NCBI GenBank assembly: GCA_050945855.1
Contig: JBMNTS010000005.1
Location: 1 to 64,000, forward strand
Length of the DNA: 64,000 bases
Direction of reading: 5' to 3'
Source of the DNA: CAYSNP01 sp050945855
GTDB lineage: Bacteria; Bacillota; Clostridia; Christensenellales; DTU072
Made by a program: the position numbers and the translations under genes. Every line of letters begins with the position of its first letter. The first letter of the stretch is position 1. Below are positions 35,529 through 43,918 of this stretch, one piece after another. Below the pieces are notes generated by a model that had not been told where the DNA came from, did no database searches, and worked only from the letters and a program-made list of their open reading frames with translations.

Positions 35529-36776
35529 ATGAGCAAGTACAACCCGTTTGAGCAATTTCAGGCAAATTTGGATATGGCGGCCGAGGCGTTGGATTACAGC
35601 AGAAAGGATTATGAAACTTTCCGTTATCCAGAGCGTGAGTTAACCGTTTATGTTCCGGTGGAGATGGATGACGGCTCCATAAAGGTTTTTAAAGGATACA
35701 GGGTGCAGCATTCCACGGTCAGAGGGCCGGGAAAGGGCGGCATAAGATTTCATCAGGACACGGACCTGGAAGAAGTCAAGGCGCTGGCGGGTTGGATGAG
35801 CTTAAAATGCGCGGTTGCCAACATACCTTACGGCGGCGCGAAAGGGGGAATATGCGTTGACCCCTTCAAATTGTCCAAAGGAGAGCTGGAGCGGCTTACC
35901 CGCAGATATACTTCCATGATAGCGCCCATAATAGGGCCGCATAACGATATCCCCGCCCCCGACGTCAACACCAATGACCAGATAATGGCGTGGATGATGG
36001 ATACCTATTCCATGCTTGCGGGATGCACCACGCCCGGCGTGGTTACGGGCAAGCCTTTGGCGATAGGCGGCTCATTGGGCAGAAAGGAAGCTACGGGCAG
36101 AGGGGTAATGTTCATTACCAAAGCGGTAGCGGAAAAATTGGGTATTAAGATGCAAGGCCTTCGCGTTATAGTGCAGGGCTTCGGAAACGTCGGCTCCACA
36201 ACGGCGGCGTTTCTTGCAGAGCAAGGCGCAAAAATCGTGGGCATAAGCGATATTAGCACCGCTATTTACAATGAGGACGGCATTGACATACCCGAAGTGC
36301 TGCGCCAGAAAGGGAACGGATTGCTAGACAAAGTAACCGTGCCCGGGGAGAGAATACCCCTTAATAAAATACTTACGGCGGACTGCGACGTACTTATCCC
36401 CGCCGCGCTGGAAAACCAGATAGTGGAAAGCAACGCGCGCGACATTAAAGCTAAGATTATCGTGGAAGCCGCAAACGGTCCCACATCAGTGGAAGCGGAC
36501 AAGATTTTGGCGGAAAGAGGCATTATCGTTATACCCGATATCCTCGCCAACGCGGGCGGCGTGGTGGTAAGCTATTTTGAATGGGTGCAAAACCTGCAAT
36601 CCTTAATGTGGGAAGAAGCGGAAGTAAACCAAAGAATGAAAAAGCTGCTCATTACCGCGTTGTATAAAATCATTGGCATTGTGGAGGGCAAAGGCGTATC
36701 CTACCGCAAGGCGGCGTATATGATAGCCTTGGAGGCGCTTTGCTCCAGCATGAAAGTAAGAGGTATTTTTCCTTAA
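35529..36776 (+). CDS. gdhA: Glutamate dehydrogenase (Glu/Leu/Phe/Val dehydrogenase family)
   Basis: About 415 residues. The glycine-rich active-site stretch PYGGAKGGI carries the catalytic Lys, GPHNDIPAPDVNT follows, and the NAD fold has GFGNVGSTTAAF. Length and these motifs match the hexameric RocG/GudB-type glutamate dehydrogenases, which deaminate glutamate to 2-oxoglutarate. The start at 35529 is chosen over a longer in-frame ATG because AAAGAGG precedes it and the family starts here. Own promoter and terminator. Confidence 0.9.
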   Translation: MSKYNPFEQFQANLDMAAEALDYSRKDYETFRYPERELTVYVPVEMDDGSIKVFKGYRVQHSTVRGPGKGGIRFHQDTDLEEVKALAGWMSLKCAVANIPYGGAKGGICVDPFKLSKGELERLTRRYTSMIAPIIGPHNDIPAPDVNTNDQIMAWMMDTYSMLAGCTTPGVVTGKPLAIGGSLGRKEATGRGVMFITKAVAEKLGIKMQGLRVIVQGFGNVGSTTAAFLAEQGAKIVGISDISTAIYNEDGIDIPEVLRQKGNGLLDKVTVPGERIPLNKILTADCDVLIPAALENQIVESNARDIKAKIIVEAANGPTSVEADKILAERGIIVIPDILANAGGVVVSYFEWVQNLQSLMWEEAEVNQRMKKLLITALYKIIGIVEGKGVSYRKAAYMIALEALCSSMKVRGIFP

Positions 36777-36802
36777 TCAGGTGAAAAATATATCAATCGA
36801 AA

Positions 36803-36840
36803 GGGCGCCTTCTTATTGAGTAATAGGGGGGCGTTTTTTC
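36803..36840 (+). terminator. Terminator of the glutamate dehydrogenase gene
   Basis: A 12-bp stem with several G-U pairs (CGCCTTCTTATT against AATAGGGGGGCG), a GAGT loop, then T6. Confidence 0.75.
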
Positions 36841-36841
36841 G

Positions 36842-36935
36842 TGTGTCCTGCGGACACATGATGTACTCACCGGCGGGAGCATGATGTACAAGGCTACGCC
36901 TTGCATGATGTGTAAAGACTGCGTCTTGACATTAT
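36842..36935 (+). repeat. Hairpin array with ATGATGTAC linkers
   Basis: Four short hairpins (GTGTCC/GGACAC, a bulged CTC(A)CC/GGGAG, CAAGGC/GCCTTG and AAGAC/GTCTT, each with a 3-base loop) are joined by the near-identical linker CATGATGTAC or CATGATGTGTA. It directly follows the gdhA terminator. No reading frame of note. The linker links it to the array at 46321. Confidence 0.65.
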
Positions 36936-36968
36936 AAGTGACGTGTAACAGCTCCCTTTTAGCTTTTA

Positions 36969-38003
36969 TCATCGCGGAGCGGCTACGACCTCGTTTATTC
37001 TGTCCCTGTAAAAATCATCCGGTTTCTGTTTAACCACATAGCAATGTGTGCCGGCGGCATCCTCCTCAAATTCGTTTCTGCCGTTGGAAAACACCACTAC
37101 CCTGCCCGCTACTTTTGAAAAGCCCGCCTCTTCGGGAGAGCCGATAACCGCTAAATAAGCTGTCATAGGGTCCCATGAACTTCTGCCCCCTATTGCGAAT
37201 TGAGCACGCAAACAGCGATAGAGCAAATCGTCGGCACCCAGCTCGCGGCGGATGGTGCCCCCTGTTTTCACGTCCTTTCCGCATTCAAAACCCAAAAACA
37301 CGATAGGTGTAACCCAACGCTCGCATATAGTAATTGCTGATTGAACGGACAAGGGCTTGTGTCGGATATTGTATTCCCGCCCTTGGGGGAATTCTCCCGC
37401 CATAGCCCACAGCGTACCCACCCGCTCACGCACCAGTTCGCTGCCGGTGAGCGGCGAATACTCATCGGGAGGGCTGTCCAACAACCGCGCCAGACTATTC
37501 ATAAATCCCACGGAAATTATGTCGGCTTTCACTCCTTCGGGCAAGCCGGCCAAGGTCTTGCGGTAAAATAATACGCTGTCCGTGTATTCGGAGGAAGTCC
37601 GGTAAATACTGCCTCCGCCGTGCCGGATAGCGGCACCGTGATAGGCGGAGGTGATTGCGTACCGTGTCGCCCGGCAGTCTACGGCAATGGGCAGACGAAT
37701 GCCCTCGTTTGCGACAAAACTGTCCAAAGCCGGGCCGGACGTTTTGATGGGCGCGTTAATATTTACGCCCAACAGCGTTATCTCTCCCGCCAAATGCTTG
37801 CGTACCAGATACCTGACCGCCACCGCGTCGTCCACGTCCGCAAGCCAGTCCGTATCCAGAATAAAACAGCGATTTGTCCCGGAGACAACAATCTCCTCCG
37901 GCTGTTGGTTGACGATAGTCACTTTGGCGCAACCGGTAAGCAAGCACGCCAAGCAGATTATCTGCGTCAACAACAGCGCAATTTTAAATGAATTTTTTCT
38001 CAT
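36969..38003 (-). CDS. Lipoprotein of the inosine/uridine nucleoside hydrolase family
   Basis: A 344-residue exported protein. The signal peptide ends in the lipobox LLTGC, so it is probably a membrane lipoprotein. The DTDWLADVDDAVAV stretch matches the calcium-binding aspartate cluster of nucleoside N-ribohydrolases. The GEFPQGREYNI segment (ribose-binding Glu/Asn) and a late WDPMTAYLA match the family as well. The start at 38003 has GGGAGGG ahead of it. Nucleoside hydrolases are usually cytoplasmic, so a lipid-anchored form is notable. The exact substrate is unknown. Confidence 0.75.
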   Translation of the reverse strand: MRKNSFKIALLLTQIICLACLLTGCAKVTIVNQQPEEIVVSGTNRCFILDTDWLADVDDAVAVRYLVRKHLAGEITLLGVNINAPIKTSGPALDSFVANEGIRLPIAVDCRATRYAITSAYHGAAIRHGGGSIYRTSSEYTDSVLFYRKTLAGLPEGVKADIISVGFMNSLARLLDSPPDEYSPLTGSELVRERVGTLWAMAGEFPQGREYNIRHKPLSVQSAITICERWVTPIVFLGFECGKDVKTGGTIRRELGADDLLYRCLRAQFAIGGRSSWDPMTAYLAVIGSPEEAGFSKVAGRVVVFSNGRNEFEEDAAGTHCYVVKQKPDDFYRDRINEVVAAPR

Positions 38004-38151
38004 AGCGACCCTCCCGAATACCAATCAACAGCTTGGTCAGGCTTTACTTTCTTATTCTATCATATTTCCGGTATTTCAAAGCCGTTTGACTGATTTTTTA
38101 TCTCTTGCGGCGATTAGACCGTGAATCTGACAGACAAATGGCGCATTGGCG

Positions 38152-38179
38152 CAAAAAAAGCCGCGTCGGAGCGGCTTTG
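38152..38179 (-). terminator. Terminator of the rsmG-parB-ligase transcript
   Basis: An 8-bp stem AAAGCCGC/GCGGCTTT with a 6-base loop; on the minus strand it is followed by T7. Confidence 0.75.
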
Positions 38180-38211
38180 AAAAATACAATAGGATTATTG
38201 CGTTTTTTTAA

Positions 38212-39687
38212 TTATATTTCGTCAAAGAATTTGCCTTTGGTTTCCAGTTTCAGTTTGTAGTATTTGTAGTTGGGGTTGGCTACCTTGATTTTTTCCTTAT
38301 ACTTATTGGATTTTCCGTAGACAAAGCGGTAATTGTCCAGGCGCAGGCGGTAACGCTTGATGCCGTAGTCGCCGCGCGTGCGGATAACCATATCGTTGTA
38401 GGCGATAAAGAGCAGGATAACCATGGGCAGCAGGTGATACGCCTTAAAGTAGTTGGTGCTGAGAGCGGCGTACGCTCCCGCGGCCATCAGCGCGAAAGCG
38501 GACATTTTGCTGAACACGGAAAAGCTGGAGCCTATCAATATATATTTGTATACGGTAAAGCCCGCGAACAGCACAAGACCCACAATGCCCAGATTGTTCA
38601 GTACCTGCAATATACTGCTGTTGTACCAGAGGATATTGACCCCGCCGCCCGAAAAAGGCGAATTAAACCCAAACCCGTTGCCGAGCAGCTTTTCGCCGTT
38701 AATAAATTCGGTAAGCGCGATTTCCCAATTAATCAATACATCGCCCAGCCCCGGTTTTAAGGCATTGGTCAATACCGGAGTTACCAAGGGGAAGGCAAGA
38801 AGTAGCGCGATAACTATAACGCCGATTGCCGCAAGCTGCGCGATTATGCGCTTAGGCTTTCTTGCTCTTACCAGTCCGTAACTCAGCATAATCACGGTAA
38901 AGACAATCATTACCAGCAGGGCAAGCGATTCTCCCGTGGCAAGAATGGTGATCAGATTGAGGGCGTAAAGTATGGAGTAGGCCAGCGGCCGTCTTGCGCG
39001 CATGGCAAGATACAGGCTGAAAGGCGCCAGCACAATCAGCGCCATCGCCACCGCGGAGGCGTCGCCCCAGCCCAGGTTAAAGCCGCCCGCTACCAGATTG
39101 TCAAAGAAATCTCCGCCGCCGAGGATAAGCGAAAGCCAGAATTGCGCCATAACCACAATGCTTGCGCCCACAAGGCTTTGGGTAAAAAACAGTTTCCAGT
39201 TGGTTTTAATCAGATTGCATAAGAGGATGTAGAGAGAAGTCATCCCCAAGATAATCTGCAGACCCACAAACCAGCCCCGCGAAAAGAGCTGTTTATTGAT
39301 TAATCCGCCCGCGAGCAGGGCAAGCCCCAAAAGCAAAAACGCTATCAGACCTCTGTTAAAATGCATAACCAGTTTTTGCTTTTCGTAGTAAATCAGACAG
39401 CAAATCAGGTAAACGCCGATTAATACGGAGAGCATTATGGTCATTTCCCTGGTGTTTAATAGGCTGCTCTCGGCAAAGATAAATGGGGCGCAAAGCACAA
39501 TGGGTACCATCCCCGTCATTTCTTTTTCCAAAAGTACGATTACCAGCATGGCTGCGCAGTACGCAGCTATGGCAATATAAGGAATTTTTGCCACCCAGGC
39601 GCCCAGGGTAGCCAGCATAATCAGCAGTATGTACCCCTTGGACCTGAAGAAGGCGGATGTCTTTTTCCTTGCACTTATTGCGACCAT
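38212..39687 (-). CDS. O-antigen ligase/polymerase-like membrane protein
   Basis: A 491-residue protein with about twelve hydrophobic segments. The periplasmic loop ends in the stretch GNGFGFNSPFSGG and WYNSSILQVLNNLGIVGL, which matches the conserved HNxxLQVLxxxGxxG segment of the WaaL/Wzy (O-antigen ligase) superfamily. In Gram-positives such proteins polymerise or attach cell-surface polysaccharide or teichoic-type glycans. AAGGAGAG precedes the ATG. It follows parB after 19 bases and probably shares its transcript. Confidence 0.75.
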   Translation of the reverse strand: MVAISARKKTSAFFRSKGYILLIMLATLGAWVAKIPYIAIAAYCAAMLVIVLLEKEMTGMVPIVLCAPFIFAESSLLNTREMTIMLSVLIGVYLICCLIYYEKQKLVMHFNRGLIAFLLLGLALLAGGLINKQLFSRGWFVGLQIILGMTSLYILLCNLIKTNWKLFFTQSLVGASIVVMAQFWLSLILGGGDFFDNLVAGGFNLGWGDASAVAMALIVLAPFSLYLAMRARRPLAYSILYALNLITILATGESLALLVMIVFTVIMLSYGLVRARKPKRIIAQLAAIGVIVIALLLAFPLVTPVLTNALKPGLGDVLINWEIALTEFINGEKLLGNGFGFNSPFSGGGVNILWYNSSILQVLNNLGIVGLVLFAGFTVYKYILIGSSFSVFSKMSAFALMAAGAYAALSTNYFKAYHLLPMVILLFIAYNDMVIRTRGDYGIKRYRLRLDNYRFVYGKSNKYKEKIKVANPNYKYYKLKLETKGKFFDEI

Positions 39688-39706
39688 ATCAATCTCTCCT
39701 TAATTC

Positions 39707-40612
39707 TCATAGCCTATTATTCTTTAACACTTCGACCAACTCAAAAATACGCGCCAAATCGTCCTGACTGTAATAGTCTATGTATATCCGGCCTTTGCTT
39801 TTATTGCCGGTCACGCTTACTTTTGTGGCAAAGATCCTCTTCATATCGTTAAGCAAGCCTTTGAATTGGGCCTCCAACTCCTGCTTTTCTTCTTCGCTTA
39901 ACGCTTTCTTTTGCAGCTCCGGATTAAGGTATACCCTTACCATGCGCTCCGCCTGCCTTACGCTCAGTCCGTTGTTTATTATTTTCGCGGCGAACTGCAA
40001 CTGCTTTTCCTCATCCTGAACGCTGATAAGACAACGCGCGTGCCCCGCGGAAAGACTGCCTTTGCGCACCAGTTCCTTTACCTCTTCGCATAAGGAAAGC
40101 AGCCTTAAGGAATTGGTAACGCTGGGACGGGCTTTGCCCACTTTGTCCGCGAGCTCCGCCTGGGTGAGGCCGTATAAGTCGATAAGCTCTTTGAGCGCCT
40201 CCGCTTCCTCAATCGCGTTAAGGTCCTCTCTTTGCAGGTTTTCTATAAGGCTTACTTCCTTTGCCTGCCTTTCGTCCAGCGCCTTTACAATAACGGGAAT
40301 TTTGTCAAGACCCGCAAGTTTTGCCGCCCTTACCCGTCTTTCCCCGGCGACTACTATGTAACTATCTCCTCTCTTTTGTACGATTATCGGTTGAAGCAAA
40401 CCGTATTCCCGTATTGATTGAGCCAGTTCTTCCAATTCCTCTTTGCCGAAATACTTGCGCGGCTGATTGGGATTAAAGATTATTTTGGCAAGCTCCGCCT
40501 CATAAATCTTTTCTCCTTCCTCGCTGCTTATTAACGTAAGTTCTGACAATGAGGCGTCCTCTATGTTGCTGAGCAGCGTAGAGAGACCTTTGCCAATTCG
40601 TTTTTTGGACAT
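39707..40612 (-). CDS. parB: ParB/Noc-family chromosome partition protein
   Basis: A 301-residue ParB-family protein. The N-terminal CTP-binding domain has GERRVRAAKLAG (box with GERRxRA). The central helix-turn-helix region reads LTQAELADKVGKARPSVTNS, and a C-terminal dimer domain follows. AAAGGAGC precedes the ATG. It lies 25 bases after rsmG, as noc or parB do near the origin in many Bacillota, but no parA/soj is adjacent. It could be Noc rather than Spo0J. I saw no parS-like site in the window. Confidence 0.88.
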   Translation of the reverse strand: MSKKRIGKGLSTLLSNIEDASLSELTLISSEEGEKIYEAELAKIIFNPNQPRKYFGKEELEELAQSIREYGLLQPIIVQKRGDSYIVVAGERRVRAAKLAGLDKIPVIVKALDERQAKEVSLIENLQREDLNAIEEAEALKELIDLYGLTQAELADKVGKARPSVTNSLRLLSLCEEVKELVRKGSLSAGHARCLISVQDEEKQLQFAAKIINNGLSVRQAERMVRVYLNPELQKKALSEEEKQELEAQFKGLLNDMKRIFATKVSVTGNKSKGRIYIDYYSQDDLARIFELVEVLKNNRL

Positions 40613-40637
40613 AATCGGGCTCCTTTGCTTGTGTATC

Positions 40638-41327
40638 TTATAAGGGTTTAGCCTTGGCTTTTCCCGCGCTTCTGGGGTACTTGGGATTGGTTTTCCCCAG
40701 CTTTTTTATTATCACTAAACTCCTTAAGTAAGTGTTATCCAGTAAAAACTGATGTGTGTGTTCGATAACGCAGTTCAGTTCGGCAAGCGCGTTGCCGCTT
40801 GCGGCGATTTCCGCCGCCGCGTCGCTCTTGTACGCTATCAGCCTGCCGCCCGTCTTAAGGTAGGGGACGACATACTCTATCAGCACGGGCAGGCTTGCCA
40901 CCGCCCTTGCCAGACCTACGTCAAAGCTCTCCCTTAAATGTCCTATGTCCTCCGCCCGCCTGTGGAGCGCGCAAACATTGGAAAGGGCAAGCTCCCCTAT
41001 TGCCTTAAGAGTGAAATTGACCCTCTTTGCCAGCGAATCTATTAAGGTGAGCCTGCAATCAGGTCTTGCTATGGCAATGACCAGTCCGGGCAGTCCCGCC
41101 CCGCTGCCTACATCCACCACGCTTGCGCCCGAGGGTATAAAGCTGTGCGCGCTCAGGCTGTCCGCGAGATGTTTAATAAGCACGTCATAAGGCTCGCTCA
41201 CCGCGGTAAGGTTGTACTTTTTGTTTTCTTCCAGCAGTATGGCGGAGAATTTCAACAGGGAATCGGCCGCGCTTTCGCTTAAATCCAATCCCAATTCTCC
41301 CGCTTTTTGCATCAATATTTCACGCAT
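40638..41327 (-). CDS. rsmG: 16S rRNA (guanine-527-N7) methyltransferase
   Basis: A 229-residue methyltransferase that modifies G527 of 16S rRNA (GidB). The SAM-binding motif VDVGSGAGLPGLVIAI and the following segment LARAVASLPVLIEYV are typical. The N-terminal helix bundle carries NKKYNLTAV. Its own promoter lies upstream; parB follows in the same direction. Confidence 0.95.
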   Translation of the reverse strand: MREILMQKAGELGLDLSESAADSLLKFSAILLEENKKYNLTAVSEPYDVLIKHLADSLSAHSFIPSGASVVDVGSGAGLPGLVIAIARPDCRLTLIDSLAKRVNFTLKAIGELALSNVCALHRRAEDIGHLRESFDVGLARAVASLPVLIEYVVPYLKTGGRLIAYKSDAAAEIAASGNALAELNCVIEHTHQFLLDNTYLRSLVIIKKLGKTNPKYPRSAGKAKAKPL

Positions 41328-41368
41328 AACCTACCGTCGATGCGACTGCATAAACCAGTGCATAATAT

Positions 41369-41397
41369 ATAATATCATTAATCATGTATTTTTTCAA
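41369..41397 (-). promoter_or_regulatory. Promoter of rsmG-parB
   Basis: On the minus strand TTGAAA (41392-41397) and TATTAT (41369-41374) are 17 bases apart. Confidence 0.6.
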
Positions 41398-41461
41398 TAG
41401 CAAAAAAAGCAAATAAAAAGAAATTTTTCCAAAAGAAAGAGGAAAAATTTGACCTTTAAGC

Positions 41462-42292
41462 CTACTTCAAAAGCTTTGTAAACACAAAACGGTATAAAAA
41501 GTCCTGCACTCTTTCGGGCATGGCGCTCAATAAAAAGAGGGCTTTGGAGAGGTTGACCTTGTAGGCAAGGCGCGGCTTTTTGGCAAGTAACGCCTTGTAA
41601 ACCGTGCGCGCCAGAACCTCCGGGGCCTTTGCGTGTTTTAATTCGTTTTGCATAAGCGGACGCATTCTGGCGATTACCTCTTTATGCAATGAGGTCCTTT
41701 CCAGCATTTTATTATAGCTTTCCTCGGCGGCGGCGTGCATCTGGGTCTTAAACGAGCCTGGATTGATTTTTATTACTTTTATCCCTAAAAACAGCATTTC
41801 CCGCCTGAGGGAATCCGAATACGCCTCCACGGCATATTTGGATGCGCCGTAAAAACCGTTGAAAGGCTGAGGGCTGAACAGCCCTATTTCCGAGCTGATG
41901 TTGATTATGCGCCCTTTGGAGGCGTGGATGAGCGGGAAAAAGTATTTGTTGACGGTGTACATTCCCAGCAGGTTTACTTTCAGCAACCTTTCCATGGTGT
42001 TCTCGCTCTCCTCCACCAGCGAACCCATCGCCATCATACCCGCAAAATTGATTACGGCGTCCAGTCCGCCCCGCGCCTCAATCATTTCCGCCGCACTCTT
42101 CACGCTTGCCCCGTCCAGAATGTCCGTTTTAACAGGGATTATGTTGGCGTGATTAATGCCGGAAAGCAGTTTTTCGTTGATATCCAAGGCGTATACGGTC
42201 ATACCCTTGTCCGCCAGATAATATGCTGTGGCAGCGCCCAGTCCGCCGGCGCCTCCGGTTATGGCTACTCTCAGTCCTTTGCCTGCTTGCAT
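41462..42292 (-). CDS. Short-chain dehydrogenase/reductase (SDR)
   Basis: A 276-residue classical SDR with TGGAGGLGAATA at the N-terminus, the NFAGM segment in place of NNAG, the catalytic Ser in NISSEIG and the Tyr-Lys pair in YGASK. A long C-terminal tail has many basic and hydrophobic residues. GGAGGC precedes the ATG. It follows the amidohydrolase gene by 11 bases, so the two are likely cotranscribed. Substrate unknown. Confidence 0.85.
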   Translation of the reverse strand: MQAGKGLRVAITGGAGGLGAATAYYLADKGMTVYALDINEKLLSGINHANIIPVKTDILDGASVKSAAEMIEARGGLDAVINFAGMMAMGSLVEESENTMERLLKVNLLGMYTVNKYFFPLIHASKGRIINISSEIGLFSPQPFNGFYGASKYAVEAYSDSLRREMLFLGIKVIKINPGSFKTQMHAAAEESYNKMLERTSLHKEVIARMRPLMQNELKHAKAPEVLARTVYKALLAKKPRLAYKVNLSKALFLLSAMPERVQDFLYRFVFTKLLK

Positions 42293-42303
42293 TTAAGCCT
42301 CCG

Positions 42304-43092
42304 TCATAAATTATAAAATTCCCGCGCGTTTTCGCGCAATATTTTTTCTTCCTTTTCCTGCCCCAGCCCTAAGGAGAGCAGGATATCCCTTTCCTTGTCC
42401 GCCCCGCTCATGGGATAATCCGAGCCGAACATTACTTTATCCGCCCCGAAAAATTCGATAAGCCGCGCCCCCCTTTCCCTGTCCATAAAGCACAGCGCGG
42501 AGCAGGAGTCAAAGCGGCAGTCAACCTCCGCGTAGCAAGCCACCTCGTCCCATTTGGTATAGCCGCCCAGATGCGCCGCGACGGCCTTCAGCTTAGGATA
42601 CCTCTTCAACACCTTAACCAGCCTTTTGGGGTGCGAAAAGTCCTTGTTCGGGTCACCCACATGAAACAATACGGGCAATACGCCGGCAACTGCCGAATAG
42701 ATGTTTTCCGCCTTTGGACTGTCGATATCAAAGCGCTGGAAATCCGAATGCAGCTTGACGCCCTTAAGACCGTTTGCCAGCGCGAACTCGATTTCGCGGT
42801 CTATCTCTTTTGGGGTAAGGTCGGGATGCAGGCTGATAAGCCCCGCGAAAGCGGGATTGCGGCAGCTTTCGCAAATAAAGGTGTTGATGGAGCGCACTTG
42901 ATGCACTTTTGTGGCGACGCTGCTGACTATGGTTTTTTCAACGCCGTGCTTTGCGCACATATCCAGCAAAACCCCCGCGCTCCCGTCATAGAGCATAGGT
43001 ATGGAATAAAAGTCACCTATGTTTTGGGAGGCGGCCGAAGCTATTTTATCCGGGAAAATGTGCGCGTGGGCGTCTATTATTTTATAACGCAT
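42304..43092 (-). CDS. Metal-dependent hydrolase, amidohydrolase-2 type
   Basis: A 262-residue TIM-barrel hydrolase. The metal ligands appear as DAHAHIF (residues 8-14), KLHSDF, LFHVGDP and AHLGG, with the C-terminal Asp in MFGSDYP. This is the pattern of the amidohydrolase-related group that includes ACMSD-like decarboxylases and many uncharacterised hydrolases. First gene of a two-gene operon with an SDR. Confidence 0.82.
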   Translation of the reverse strand: MRYKIIDAHAHIFPDKIASAASQNIGDFYSIPMLYDGSAGVLLDMCAKHGVEKTIVSSVATKVHQVRSINTFICESCRNPAFAGLISLHPDLTPKEIDREIEFALANGLKGVKLHSDFQRFDIDSPKAENIYSAVAGVLPVLFHVGDPNKDFSHPKRLVKVLKRYPKLKAVAAHLGGYTKWDEVACYAEVDCRFDSCSALCFMDRERGARLIEFFGADKVMFGSDYPMSGADKERDILLSLGLGQEKEEKILRENAREFYNL

Positions 43093-43121
43093 GAATTTTC
43101 CTTATCATCTTTGATATAAAC

Positions 43122-43149
43122 ATTGTAACACATTTACATTAATAAGCAA
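43122..43149 (-). promoter_or_regulatory. Promoter of the amidohydrolase-SDR operon
   Basis: On the minus strand TTGCTT (43144-43149) and TACAAT (43122-43127) are 16 bases apart. Confidence 0.5.
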
Positions 43150-43169
43150 AATAAATTGCGCGTTTAGTC

Positions 43170-43198
43170 TTGAAAGTAATGAGGTTATCGGGTATAAT
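43170..43198 (+). promoter_or_regulatory. Promoter of the hemolysin III gene
   Basis: TTGAAA (43170-43175) and perfect TATAAT (43193-43198) are 17 bases apart, about 30 bases upstream of the ATG. Confidence 0.65.
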
Positions 43199-43228
43199 GG
43201 TTAGGATATTTTTGCAGTGGAGAACGCT

Positions 43229-43897
43229 ATGCAGGACGAAAAACCCGGGATGCATCTTTATAAGCCCAAAGAGGAGCTGTTAAACACGATAAGCCACGCT
43301 TTTGCCACCTTTCTTTCTTTAATCGGATTGATTTTTATCCTATTGAAATTGCAGGGCAAAGACAGCGTAACCATTTTTGCCATGATGATTTTTTCTTTGG
43401 GGCTAATCGGCGTTTATTCCGCTTCCACCCTTTATCACGGCACAAAAAATTTACTGCGCAAACGGATATGGCAAAAGGTGGACCACGCCATGGTAGCCAT
43501 AATTTTATTGGCCGCCGCCGCACCCCTGCTGCTTATTATCGCGAGCGGAACGGTGGCTTCGGTTATGCTTAGCCTTGTGTTTGCCTCTACCGCGGTAAAC
43601 GTCGCGCTCAACCTTATCAGCGTGCAAAAATACAAAAAGCACTCTCTGGGGCTGTTGGGGCTTACGGTAATCTTTGTTATAACGGGGCTTATTGTCAATG
43701 GCAGGCCTTACCCCAAAGAGTTTTATTCCCTGCTTTGCGCGGGCTTTGCGGTGATTTTCGCGGGAGGCGGGTTTTATCTCAAAAAATCTGTGGATTATAC
43801 CCATTTTATATGGCATATCAGCAACATTATAGCTACCGGATTTTTATATTTTGCATTTTATTTCTTTGTTATTATAAAGTGCGAAAAAATTTACTAA
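43229..43897 (+). CDS. Hemolysin III / PAQR-family membrane protein
   Basis: A 222-residue seven-helix membrane protein. The conserved features are SALTLYHGT-type (here SASTLYHGTK) after helix 2, QKVDHAMVAI in helix 3, and HFIWHISN near the end, whose Ser, Asp and His residues bind zinc in the PAQR/YqfA family. ATG at 43229 is preferred over a GTG at 43217 because GGAG is well placed before it. The family may act in membrane lipid homeostasis; the name hemolysin is historical. Confidence 0.88.
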   Translation: MQDEKPGMHLYKPKEELLNTISHAFATFLSLIGLIFILLKLQGKDSVTIFAMMIFSLGLIGVYSASTLYHGTKNLLRKRIWQKVDHAMVAIILLAAAAPLLLIIASGTVASVMLSLVFASTAVNVALNLISVQKYKKHSLGLLGLTVIFVITGLIVNGRPYPKEFYSLLCAGFAVIFAGGGFYLKKSVDYTHFIWHISNIIATGFLYFAFYFFVIIKCEKIY

Positions 43898-43918
43898 AGG
43901 AAAGGACGACGAAATAAA

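Noticed and set aside
39707..41327. Chromosome origin
   Set aside because: rsmG and parB hint at it, but I found no DnaA-box cluster, AT-rich unwinding region or dnaA/dnaN genes.
43229..43897. Haemolysin toxin
   Set aside because: The protein is of the PAQR/hemolysin III family, which is a membrane protein named by history, with no pore-forming toxin features.
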